Notes under the pieces: model-generated | Told to the model about the DNA's origin: nothing | Databases searched by the model: none | The model's input: only the letters and a program-made list of their open reading frames with translations | Shown: one piece after another, positions 25,679 through 34,584 of the stretch | How positions within the stretch are numbered: position 1 is the first letter of the stretch | Layout of the letters: each line of letters opens with the position of its first letter | Made by a program: the position numbers and the translations under genes | From: Prevotella sp. UBA2725 | Lineage (GTDB): Bacteria; Bacteroidota; Bacteroidia; Bacteroidales; Bacteroidaceae | Assembly: GCA_002353825.1 (NCBI GenBank) | Contig: DEKJ01000021.1 | Location: 162,361-226,360, forward strand | DNA: 64,000 bases | Direction: 5' to 3'

Positions 25679-27046
25679 ATGAAAGTATCATTCGATTGCC
25701 CCGATAAGATCAATGGTCTTCTGACCGTCACTATCGAGGAGGACGACTACAAGAACGATGTAGAAAAGGAGTTGAAGGACTATCGCAAGCGCGCCAACAT
25801 GCCTGGTTTCCGTCCGGGTATGGTTCCTATGGGCCTTATTCGCCGTCAGTATGGCAACGCTGTGAAGATGGACGTTGTGAACCATAAGCTCTCCGACGAG
25901 GTGAACAAGTACATTGCTGACAACAAGATCAACATGCTTGGCATGCCGATGGGTTCTGACAAGCAGGAGCCCGTGGACCTCGAGAAGCCGGCTCCTTACA
26001 CTTTCATGTTCGATATCGCTGTCGCTCCTGAGTTCGACATTGAGCTCTCTGACAAGGACAGCATCGACTATTACGACATCACTGTTGACGACAAGCTCGT
26101 TGACCAGCAGGTGGACGGTTTCGCTTCCCGCTTCGGCAGCTACCAGAAGGCTGACGAGTACAAAGAGGGTGACGTGCTGAAGGGTGACCTCCGTGAACTC
26201 GACGCTGACGGCAACACCAAGGAAGGTGGCGTAGAGGTTGAAGGCGCTACAATTATGCCGCAGTATCTGAAGAACGACGACCAGAAGAAGCTCTTCGAGG
26301 GTGCTAAGGCTGGTGACATCATCACCTTCAATCCTTACAAGGCTTACGATGGTGGTGCAGAGGTTGCTACCCTGCTCCGCGTAGACCGCGACAAGCGCGA
26401 TCAGTATCAGGGCGACTTCAGCTATCAGATCACTGAGGTGCAGCACTTCGAAAAGCACGCTGTAGACCAGGAACTCTTCGACGAGGTCTTCGGTAAGGAC
26501 AAGGTGAAGGACGAGAAGGACTTCCGCGACAAGATCCGTGAGGGCGTCAAGGAGCAGCTCACTGTAGATGAGGACTTCCGCTTCCTGCAGGATCTCCGCA
26601 AGTATGTTGAGGAGAAGGTTGGTCAGCTCACTTATCCTGATGCTCTGCTCAAGCGTGTGCTCAAGGAGAACAACAAGGACAAGGACGACGAGTTCATCAA
26701 CAAGAACTATGAGGCAAGCCTCAAGGATCTCACTTGGAGCCTGGCTAAGGACAAGCTCGGTGCTAAGGCTGGCATCAAGGTCAACGATGACGACGTGAAG
26801 AACGTTGCACGTGAGATTGCTCGTGCTCAGTTCGCTCAGTATGGCATTCAGAATGCCGGTGACGAGTATGTCGACAACTATGCTAACGAACTGCTCAAGC
26901 AGAAGGGTACCGCTAACCAGTTTGCTGAGCGTGCACTCGACGAGAAGCTCGTGGCTGCACTGAAGCCCGTGGTGAAACTTAACCACAAGGAGATCTCGCT
27001 CGACGACTTCAACAAGATGGTAACAGAGGAGCAGGCTCAGGCTTAA
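25679..27046 (+). CDS. tig: Trigger factor
   Basis: A 455-aa ribosome-associated chaperone. The ribosome-binding signature GFRPGMVPMGLIRRQYG is near residue 43. The central PPIase-like domain is very acidic here, and the C-terminal helical arms follow. A TAACTTTG -7 box at 25582-25589 gives a leader of about 90 nt. It lies just upstream of clpP-clpX, the usual proteostasis cluster, though a terminator and a fresh promoter separate them. Confidence 0.92.
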   Translation: MKVSFDCPDKINGLLTVTIEEDDYKNDVEKELKDYRKRANMPGFRPGMVPMGLIRRQYGNAVKMDVVNHKLSDEVNKYIADNKINMLGMPMGSDKQEPVDLEKPAPYTFMFDIAVAPEFDIELSDKDSIDYYDITVDDKLVDQQVDGFASRFGSYQKADEYKEGDVLKGDLRELDADGNTKEGGVEVEGATIMPQYLKNDDQKKLFEGAKAGDIITFNPYKAYDGGAEVATLLRVDRDKRDQYQGDFSYQITEVQHFEKHAVDQELFDEVFGKDKVKDEKDFRDKIREGVKEQLTVDEDFRFLQDLRKYVEEKVGQLTYPDALLKRVLKENNKDKDDEFINKNYEASLKDLTWSLAKDKLGAKAGIKVNDDDVKNVAREIARAQFAQYGIQNAGDEYVDNYANELLKQKGTANQFAERALDEKLVAALKPVVKLNHKEISLDDFNKMVTEEQAQA

Positions 27047-27067
27047 TATCCTCTTTGCGATAATATT

Positions 27068-27107
27068 AAAGGTCCCCATTCGTATATAATGTACGGGTGG
27101 GGACTTT
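27068..27107 (+). terminator. Terminator after tig
   Basis: AAAGGTCCCCA...CGTA (27068-27084) pairs with TACG...TGGGGACTTT (27091-27107), leaving a short loop and a few small bulges; T-rich sequence follows. Confidence 0.65.
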
Positions 27108-27133
27108 GTCGTATAAAAAATTTCGCTAAATCC

Positions 27134-27164
27134 TTTGCTTTTTGCGAAGAAATGATTATCTTTG
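27134..27164 (+). promoter_or_regulatory. Promoter of clpPX
   Basis: TTTG (27134-27137), 19 nt, TATCTTTG (27157-27164). This is an exact fit to the Bacteroidota consensus, about 120 nt ahead of clpP. Confidence 0.8.
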
Positions 27165-27284
27165 TATAACGAAACATCGATAAAGGAATTGAAGAATTGA
27201 ATATTCTTGGCACGATGTTTGTAATCAATGGAACCTATATGGGAGTTTTCCCAAGGTTTGTTGAATTAAAAAGAAGGAAAAATT

Positions 27285-27950
27285 ATGAACAACGACTTTA
27301 GAAAGTTTGCTACCAAGAAGCTTGGAATGAACGGCTTGGTACTCGACGATGTGGTGAAGGCACAACAGCAGTACCTCAACCCTTATATTCTTGAGGAGCG
27401 TCAGCTCAATGTCACGCAGATGGATGTGTTCTCCCGTCTGATGATGGATCGCATTATCTTCCTCGGTACAGAGATTGACGACTACACCGCTAATACGCTG
27501 CAGGCACAGCTGCTCTACCTTGACTCCGTGGACAACGCCAAGGATATCTCTATCTATGTCAACTCTCCCGGCGGCTCTGTCACGGCAGGTCTTGGTATCT
27601 ACGACACGATGCAGTTTATCACCTCAGATGTAGCAACGATCTGCACAGGTATGGCTGCCTCAATGGCTGCCGTGCTCCTCGTCTCCGGTACGGAGGGCAA
27701 GCGTTCTGCTCTGCCTCACAGCCGCGTGATGATTCACCAGCCGCTCGGTGGCGTTCAGGGTCAGGCTTCGGATATCGAGATTGAGGCCAAAGAGATCTTG
27801 AAGTTCAAGAAAGAACTCTACACCATCATCTCGGAGCACTCTCATCAGCCTTACGACAAGGTGTATAAGGACTCTGACCGTAACTACTGGATGACGGCTG
27901 AGGAGGCTAAGGAGTATGGCATGATCGACCAGGTGCTGAAGAAGAAGTAA
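27285..27950 (+). CDS. clpP: ATP-dependent Clp protease proteolytic subunit
   Basis: A 221-aa serine peptidase forming the 14-mer degradation chamber. The nucleophile is S126 in GMAASMAAVLL and the histidine is H151 in RVMIHQPLGG. The N-terminal 30 residues are longer than in E. coli ClpP but typical of this phylum. clpX follows after 21 nt on the same transcript. Confidence 0.96.
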   Translation: MNNDFRKFATKKLGMNGLVLDDVVKAQQQYLNPYILEERQLNVTQMDVFSRLMMDRIIFLGTEIDDYTANTLQAQLLYLDSVDNAKDISIYVNSPGGSVTAGLGIYDTMQFITSDVATICTGMAASMAAVLLVSGTEGKRSALPHSRVMIHQPLGGVQGQASDIEIEAKEILKFKKELYTIISEHSHQPYDKVYKDSDRNYWMTAEEAKEYGMIDQVLKKK

Positions 27951-27971
27951 TAGAACGAAGGAAGAAAATAA

Positions 27972-29210
27972 ATGAAAAAGAAAACATGTAGTTTCTGCGG
28001 ACGCAGTGAGGATCAGGTGAAGCTGCTCATCACGGGCATCAATGGTTACATCTGTGAGGACTGTGTTCAGCAGGCTTACAAGATAGTGCAACAGACAGGA
28101 GTGCTCGGCAATCAGCAGCACGCTGATGCTACGCCCTACCGTCCGAAGACTAAGATTCCTAAGCCGGTGGAGATTAAGAAGTATCTCGACCAGTATGTCA
28201 TCGGTCAGGATGAGGCCAAGCGCTATCTCTCTGTGGCCGTGTACAACCACTACAAGCGTTTACAGCAGCCTGAGACCGACGATGGTGTGGAAATTGAAAA
28301 GAGTAACATCATCATGGTGGGCTCGACAGGTACGGGTAAGACGCTGCTCGCTCGCACTATCGCACGCCTGCTCGATGTTCCATTTACAATCGTAGATGCT
28401 ACAGTATTCACGGAGGCTGGCTACGTGGGCGAGGATGTGGAGAGTATCTTGTCTCGTCTGCTCCAGGTGGCTAACTATAATGTGGCAGCCGCAGAGCGTG
28501 GCATCGTGTTCATTGATGAGATAGATAAGATCGCACGTAAGAGCGATAACCCGTCTATCACACGTGATGTTAGTGGTGAGGGCGTGCAGCAGGCACTTCT
28601 CAAACTCCTCGAAGGTACGATGGTTAACGTGCCGCCACAGGGTGGACGTAAACATCCGGATCAGGAGTATATCCATGTCAATACGAAGAACATCCTTTTC
28701 ATCTGCGGTGGTGCTTTTGATGGCATCGAGCGGAAGATAGCGCAGCGTCTCAACACGCATGTCGTGGGTTACAACTCCGTGCAGAATACGCGCAATGTCG
28801 ACAAGAAGGATCTCATGAAGTATATTGTTCCGACCGACCTTAAGTCGTTCGGTCTGATTCCTGAGCTCATTGGTCGTCTGCCTGTGCTCACTTACCTCAA
28901 TCCGCTCGACAAGGAGGCTTTGAGGCGTATCTTGACAGAGCCGAAGAACTCGATTATCAAGCAGTATACGAAGCTCTTCGAGATGGATGGCATCACGCTC
29001 ACGTTTGATGAGGACTGTCTCGACTTTATTGTTGATAAAGCTGTGGAGTACAAGCTTGGTGCCCGTGGCCTCCGCTCCATCGTGGAAGCTATCATCATGG
29101 ATGCCATGTATGAGATCCCGTCGAAGCGAATCAAGAAGTTTGAGGTGACACTCGACTACGCTAAGAAACAGCTCGAGAAAGCACACTTGCAGAAACTGGA
29201 GTCGGCATAA
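27972..29210 (+). CDS. clpX: ATP-dependent Clp protease ATPase subunit ClpX
   Basis: A 412-aa AAA+ unfoldase that feeds ClpP. The N-terminal zinc domain has CSFCGRS...CEDC, the Walker A is GSTGTGKTLLAR, Walker B is VFIDEIDKI, and the pore and sensor motifs are intact. It is 21 nt after clpP. recQ follows after 54 nt and may share the transcript. Confidence 0.97.
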   Translation: MKKKTCSFCGRSEDQVKLLITGINGYICEDCVQQAYKIVQQTGVLGNQQHADATPYRPKTKIPKPVEIKKYLDQYVIGQDEAKRYLSVAVYNHYKRLQQPETDDGVEIEKSNIIMVGSTGTGKTLLARTIARLLDVPFTIVDATVFTEAGYVGEDVESILSRLLQVANYNVAAAERGIVFIDEIDKIARKSDNPSITRDVSGEGVQQALLKLLEGTMVNVPPQGGRKHPDQEYIHVNTKNILFICGGAFDGIERKIAQRLNTHVVGYNSVQNTRNVDKKDLMKYIVPTDLKSFGLIPELIGRLPVLTYLNPLDKEALRRILTEPKNSIIKQYTKLFEMDGITLTFDEDCLDFIVDKAVEYKLGARGLRSIVEAIIMDAMYEIPSKRIKKFEVTLDYAKKQLEKAHLQKLESA

Positions 29211-29264
29211 CGCCGACTTTGGTTCACCCCGCAACCACCCCAACCATCCCTAAACAACGACAAT

Positions 29265-31487
29265 ATGAAATTGGATCTTACTGAAGCTTTAAAGAAATAT
29301 TTCGGGTTCGACTCATTCAAAGGCGACCAAAAAGATATTATTACCAACCTCATGGAAGGCAACGACACGTTTGTGCTCATGCCTACCGGAGGCGGTAAGA
29401 GTCTTTGTTATCAGTTGCCATCTCTGTTGATGGAAGGCACGGCCATTGTTGTGTCGCCGCTCATCGCCCTGATGAAGAATCAGGTCGATGTCATCAATGG
29501 ATACAGTGAGGACGACTCCGTGGCTCATTATCTCAACTCTTCGCTCAACCGCGCGGCGATCAACCGCGTGGAGAAAGATGTCAAGGAAGGCAAGACCAAA
29601 CTGCTCTATGTGGCACCGGAGTCGCTGAACAAAGAGGATAATCTGCCTTTCTTTGAATCGTTCAAGATCTCTTTCATTGCCGTTGATGAAGCCCATTGTA
29701 TCTCCGAGTGGGGACATGATTTCCGACCGGAATATCGTAATATCAAACCCACAATAGACAAGATTGCAGCAGCGCGGGGCGTTGCTCATATCTCTATTAT
29801 TGCTCTCACAGCTACGGCTACGGACAAGGTGCGGATGGACATCAAGGGTAACCTCGGTATGTCGGATGCCAAGGAGTTTAAGAGCTCGTTCAACCGCCCG
29901 AACCTTTATTATGAGGTGCGGCAGAAGGTGAGCGATGAGGATACGGACAGTCAGATTATCAAGTTTATCAAGCAGCACCCAGGCAAGAGCGGCATCATCT
30001 ATTGTCTTTCGCGCAAGAAGGTGGAAGAGCTTGCCAAGAAACTGTGCCTCAATGGCTTCCGGGCTGCACCTTATCATGCTGGACTCGACAATGATGTACG
30101 TGCCAAGACGCAGGACGATTTCTTGAAAGAGAATATCGATATTATCGTGGCAACCATAGCTTTCGGTATGGGTATCGACAAGCCTGATGTGCGCTTTGTC
30201 ATCCATTACGATATTCCTAAGAGCCTCGAAGGCTATTATCAGGAGACAGGTCGCGCCGGACGAGATGGCGGCGAGGGCATATGCATCGCTTTCTATTCAC
30301 CCAAGGACTTGAAGAAGCTCAGTAAGTTTATGGACTCCAAGAGCGAGACGGAGAAAGAGATTGGCCGCCAGCTCCTCGAAGAGACAAAGGCTTATGCGGA
30401 GACCGCTGTGTGCCGTAGAAAAGTGTTGCTCAATTATTTTGGTGAGCCTTATCCGAAAGATAACTGTGGCAACTGCGATAACTGTAAGCATCCAAAGAAA
30501 TTTGTGGAAGCTACGGATGCCTTGCAGTGTGTCCTGGAGGCTATCAGTGCACTAAAGGGCATGTACGAGCAGAATTATGTCGTCGACTTTGTGCGTGGGC
30601 GTGCCACTGACCATATTGTGAGCGATGGCAATGACAAGTTGCCTGAGTTCGGCAATGGTAAAGAGATAAACGAGGAAGCATCCTCTATCTGGAACCCTGT
30701 CATCCGTCAGGGAATGATAGCTGGATTCATCCGAAAGGATATTGAGAATTATGGTCTTCTGAAAATCACTGCCTCTGGTAAGGAATGGCTCAAGGAGCCA
30801 CGGCCTTTCATGGTCGTGCCTGACCGTGAGTTCGTAGACAGTGAGGATAGCGGTGAAGGCGGTACGTCGGCACTCGATATGTCACTTTATCAGGCGCTCA
30901 AAGGTTTGCGTCATGATGTGGCGAAAAAGCATAATCTGCCTCCTTATGTTGTCTTCCAGGATATCTCGCTCACGCAGATGGCCACGTCCTTCCCTCAGAC
31001 AATGGAAGAGTTGCAGCAGATTCAAGGTGTGGGCCAGGGAAAGGCACGTAAGTTCGGTAAGCCTTTCATCGATTTCATCAAGAAATACTGTGAGGAGAAT
31101 GACATACAGCGCTCAGATATCATGCGTGTCATCACTATTCCGAACAAGTCGAAGCGAAAACTGAAGATCATTGAGATGATCGACCGCCGTATTCCGCTGG
31201 AGGATATTGCAGAGACGCAGAACCTCGACTACGATGATTTGCTCGATGATATTGAGTCGATTGTGAATAGTGGTACAAAGGTCAATATCGACTATTACCT
31301 CAACGATGAGGATGTCATCGATCAGGATGAGATGCAGGATATCCTTGACTATTTCCGCCATAGTGACAGTGAAGATATTGATAAGGCCATTGACACCGTG
31401 GATATCTACGATGACGACGATGGTCTTACAGCTGAGGAGAAGGCACGGCTTGTGCTGATCAAGTTTATCTCTGACGCGGGCAACTGA
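29265..31487 (+). CDS. recQ: ATP-dependent DNA helicase RecQ
   Basis: A 740-aa 3'-5' helicase. Helicase motifs PTGGGKSLCYQLP, AVDEAHCISEWGHDFRP and GRAGRDGG are followed by the RQC zinc site (CRRK...CGNCDNC) and an HRDC-like domain near residues 535-615. The last 100 residues form an additional acidic tail (DDLLDDIESIV...EDIDKAIDTVDIYDDDD), longer than E. coli RecQ at 610 aa. It works in recombination and fork repair. Confidence 0.94.
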   Translation: MKLDLTEALKKYFGFDSFKGDQKDIITNLMEGNDTFVLMPTGGGKSLCYQLPSLLMEGTAIVVSPLIALMKNQVDVINGYSEDDSVAHYLNSSLNRAAINRVEKDVKEGKTKLLYVAPESLNKEDNLPFFESFKISFIAVDEAHCISEWGHDFRPEYRNIKPTIDKIAAARGVAHISIIALTATATDKVRMDIKGNLGMSDAKEFKSSFNRPNLYYEVRQKVSDEDTDSQIIKFIKQHPGKSGIIYCLSRKKVEELAKKLCLNGFRAAPYHAGLDNDVRAKTQDDFLKENIDIIVATIAFGMGIDKPDVRFVIHYDIPKSLEGYYQETGRAGRDGGEGICIAFYSPKDLKKLSKFMDSKSETEKEIGRQLLEETKAYAETAVCRRKVLLNYFGEPYPKDNCGNCDNCKHPKKFVEATDALQCVLEAISALKGMYEQNYVVDFVRGRATDHIVSDGNDKLPEFGNGKEINEEASSIWNPVIRQGMIAGFIRKDIENYGLLKITASGKEWLKEPRPFMVVPDREFVDSEDSGEGGTSALDMSLYQALKGLRHDVAKKHNLPPYVVFQDISLTQMATSFPQTMEELQQIQGVGQGKARKFGKPFIDFIKKYCEENDIQRSDIMRVITIPNKSKRKLKIIEMIDRRIPLEDIAETQNLDYDDLLDDIESIVNSGTKVNIDYYLNDEDVIDQDEMQDILDYFRHSDSEDIDKAIDTVDIYDDDDGLTAEEKARLVLIKFISDAGN

Positions 31488-31635
31488 TCTTCGCATGATA
31501 ACCATACGGGCGGCTCTTGTGGCCGTCCGCAATTGCTATTACTGCTACTCTTAACTCTTTTTATAGCAAGAAGGGCACTCTATGTGCCGAATTATTGCTA
31601 ATTTTGCATGCAATAAATTTATAAGGTTACTATCT

Positions 31636-33126
31636 ATGTCATCATTTGTTGCAGATAAAATTGTCATGGACGGTCTCACTTTCGACGACGTCCTCCTTAT
31701 CCCGGCTTATTCTAATGTACTGCCCAAGCAAGTGAGTCTTCAGGCAAGATTCTCAAGGCACATCCAGCTTAACATCCCCTTTGTGACAGCTGCTATGGAT
31801 ACTGTCACAGAGTCGTCGATGGCTATTGCTATCGCACGTGAAGGTGGTATCGGTGTCATACATAAGAATATGTCTATTGATGAGCAGGCGCGCCAGGTGG
31901 CTATCGTCAAGCGTGCTGAGAACGGTATGATCTATGATCCTGTGACGATCCGTCGCGGTAAGACCGTACGCGATGCGCTTCGTATGATGGCTGAATACCA
32001 TATCGGCGGTATCCCTGTAGTTGATGGCGAGAACCATCTCGTAGGTATCGTTACCAACCGTGATCTGCGTTTCGAGCGCCATATGGACCGTCTCGTGGAC
32101 GAGGTGATGACGAAAGAGAATCTTGTCACTACTCATCAGCAGACAGACCTTGCCAACGCTGCACAGATCCTGCAGGAGAACAAGATTGAGAAACTCCCCG
32201 TTGTAGACAATGAGAACCATCTCATTGGTCTTATCACTTACAAAGATATTACGAAGGCTAAGGACAAACCCAATGCCTGCAAGGACGACAAAGGCCGTCT
32301 GCGTGTGGCTGCTGGTGTAGGTGTCACGGTTGATACCCTTGAGCGTGCTCAGGCCCTCGTTGATGCTGGTGTCGATGCTATCGTCATCGATACGGCTCAC
32401 GGTCACTCTGCAGGTGTGATAGGCAAGCTCCACGAGGTGAAGAACGCATTCCCGCAGCTTGATGTCGTTGTAGGTAACATCGCTACCGGAGAAGCTGCTA
32501 AATATCTCTACGACAATGGCGCTGACGGCGTGAAAGTTGGTATCGGCCCGGGTTCAATCTGCACGACACGTGTCGTCGCTGGTGTCGGCGTGCCGCAGCT
32601 CTCTGCTGTCTACGATGTTTACAGTGTGTTGAAGGACACGGATGTGCCTCTCATCGCTGATGGTGGCCTCCGCTACTCTGGCGATATCGTGAAGGCGCTC
32701 GCTGCCGGTGGCAACTGCTGCATGATCGGCTCACTTGTAGCCGGAACAGAGGAGAGCCCCGGTGACACCATTATCTACAATGGTCGTAAGTTTAAGACTT
32801 ACCGTGGCATGGGTTCTCTTGAGGCTATGGGTCAAAAGAACGGTTCCAAGGATCGTTATTTCCAGAGCGACACGACAGATGTCAAGAAACTCGTGCCGGA
32901 AGGCATCGCTGGTCGTGTGCCTTATAAGGGAACCGTTCAGGAGGTGATCTATCAGCTTACAGGTGGACTGCGCTCAGGCATGGGCTACTGCGGTGCACAC
33001 AACATTGACGAGCTGCACAACGCTAAGTTCACTCGTATCACCAATGCCGGTGTTCTGGAGAGCCATCCCCATGACATCACAATTACCTCTGAGGCGCCAA
33101 ACTACTCGCGCCCGGGCGAAGAATAA
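31636..33126 (+). CDS. guaB: IMP dehydrogenase
   Basis: A 496-aa enzyme converting IMP to XMP, the first committed step to GMP. The catalytic loop GPGSICTTRVVAG contains C309. A CBS pair sits inside the barrel at about residues 95-215, and the NAD/IMP sites are intact. The ATG at 31636 (MSSFVADKIVMDGLTF) is chosen; a start 18 codons upstream overlaps a TAATTTTG -7 box at 31599-31606. surA-like, ostA-like and mutL genes follow within a few bases, an unusual mixed operon. Confidence 0.95.
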   Translation: MSSFVADKIVMDGLTFDDVLLIPAYSNVLPKQVSLQARFSRHIQLNIPFVTAAMDTVTESSMAIAIAREGGIGVIHKNMSIDEQARQVAIVKRAENGMIYDPVTIRRGKTVRDALRMMAEYHIGGIPVVDGENHLVGIVTNRDLRFERHMDRLVDEVMTKENLVTTHQQTDLANAAQILQENKIEKLPVVDNENHLIGLITYKDITKAKDKPNACKDDKGRLRVAAGVGVTVDTLERAQALVDAGVDAIVIDTAHGHSAGVIGKLHEVKNAFPQLDVVVGNIATGEAAKYLYDNGADGVKVGIGPGSICTTRVVAGVGVPQLSAVYDVYSVLKDTDVPLIADGGLRYSGDIVKALAAGGNCCMIGSLVAGTEESPGDTIIYNGRKFKTYRGMGSLEAMGQKNGSKDRYFQSDTTDVKKLVPEGIAGRVPYKGTVQEVIYQLTGGLRSGMGYCGAHNIDELHNAKFTRITNAGVLESHPHDITITSEAPNYSRPGEE

Positions 33127-33129
33127 AGC

Positions 33130-34584
33130 ATGAATATAAGAAAATCATTATTGTCTGTGGCAGTGGTCATTGTCGCACTTGCGGCAATGGCAGTGCCATC
33201 AGGAAGAATATCGACGCCTTTTTCCGCTGGTGCTGACAGCACTAAGACGGATGCTGACACATCGAAACAGGAACCCGTTGTTCCACAGTCGTCTATCATT
33301 GATGAGGTGATATGGGTTGTGGGGGATGAGCCTATTCTAAAGTCGGATGTGGAAGAAATGCGTATGCAGGGTCTTGCCGAGGGTATCAGCTTCGGTAACG
33401 ATCCCGATTTCTCTATACCCGAGCAGATTGCTGTGCAGAAGCTTTTCTTGCACCAGGCTGAGATTGACTCTATCCAGGTGACAGAGTCGGAGATTGCTAC
33501 GGGCGTCAACCAACAGATCAATCGCTGGATTGAGATGGCCGGTTCCAAAGAGAAGTTGGAGGAATATCGTAAGCAGAGCATCAACGATATGCGCTCGGAT
33601 CTGCATGATCAGTTCCGTGACCAGCAACTCATTCAGAAGATGAAAGAAAACATCGTAAAGGATGTCAAGGTGACACCTGCTGATGTGCGCGCTTATTTCC
33701 GTAATCTTCCTGAAGACAGCATCCCCTATGTACCGACAGAAGTGGAGGTGGAAATCTTAGTCAGTGCTCCGAAGATTAAACAGGCAGAGATCAACCGTGT
33801 TAAAGATGAGTTGCGTAACTTTACCGATCGTGTGAATAAAGGAGAGACAACATTCTCAACGCTTGCTCGTTTGTATTCTGAAGATCCTGGTTCTGCACGC
33901 CAAGGTGGTGAGCTGGGGTATGTAGGACGTGGAATTTTGGACCCTAACTTTGCTGCTGTGGCTTTCAACCTCACTGATCCTAAAAAGATATCTAAGATTG
34001 TAGAGTCAGAGTTCGGTTATCATATCATTCAGCTCATTGACAAACGCGGTGACAAGATCAACGTGCGGCATATCCTTTTGAAGCCGAAGGTATCGCAGGA
34101 TGAGATTGATGCCGCTACGCATCGCCTCGACTCTATCACGAACGATATCCATGCAGGAAAGTTCACGTTTGAGCAGGCAGCCTCTTATCTATCCGATGAT
34201 AAGGATACACGTAACAATGAAGGCTTGATGTCAAACAGTACGTCCAGTGGCATGACCTCACGCTTCCAGATGAAGGATCTGCCTACGGAGGTAGCGAAGG
34301 TCGTCGATACGATGAAGGTCAATGAGATATCAAAGCCGTTCGAAATGATTAACTCCAAGGGTAAAACGGTGGTGGCTGTGGTGAAGCTGAAGAGCCGTAC
34401 ACTTGGACATAAGGCAACGATTACGGAAGACTTTCAGGTCATGAAGGATGTGGTGCTCAATAAAGAGCGAGAAAAGACTATTCACGACTGGGTGGTGGAC
34501 AAGATAAAACAAACATACGTACGTATGTTGCCACAGTATCGTGTGCCAGGAAAATACGAATACCAGGGATGGGTAAAATCTTAA
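33130..34584 (+). CDS. SurA-like periplasmic peptidyl-prolyl isomerase
   Basis: A 484-aa exported chaperone. It has an N-terminal signal/anchor (residues 1-23), a SurA N-domain-like region, and two parvulin domains at roughly 190-290 (ARLYSEDPGSARQGGELGYV) and 300-400 (ASYLSDDKDTRNNEGLMSN). It helps outer-membrane proteins fold. It begins 4 nt after guaB and overlaps the OstA-like gene by 16 nt, so a shared role in envelope biogenesis is likely. Confidence 0.85.
   Translation: MNIRKSLLSVAVVIVALAAMAVPSGRISTPFSAGADSTKTDADTSKQEPVVPQSSIIDEVIWVVGDEPILKSDVEEMRMQGLAEGISFGNDPDFSIPEQIAVQKLFLHQAEIDSIQVTESEIATGVNQQINRWIEMAGSKEKLEEYRKQSINDMRSDLHDQFRDQQLIQKMKENIVKDVKVTPADVRAYFRNLPEDSIPYVPTEVEVEILVSAPKIKQAEINRVKDELRNFTDRVNKGETTFSTLARLYSEDPGSARQGGELGYVGRGILDPNFAAVAFNLTDPKKISKIVESEFGYHIIQLIDKRGDKINVRHILLKPKVSQDEIDAATHRLDSITNDIHAGKFTFEQAASYLSDDKDTRNNEGLMSNSTSSGMTSRFQMKDLPTEVAKVVDTMKVNEISKPFEMINSKGKTVVAVVKLKSRTLGHKATITEDFQVMKDVVLNKEREKTIHDWVVDKIKQTYVRMLPQYRVPGKYEYQGWVKS

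Noticed and set aside
25688..27079. 463-aa antisense frame opposite tig
   Set aside because: Leu/Val-rich shadow of the Lys/Asp/Glu-rich trigger factor, with no signal or domain.
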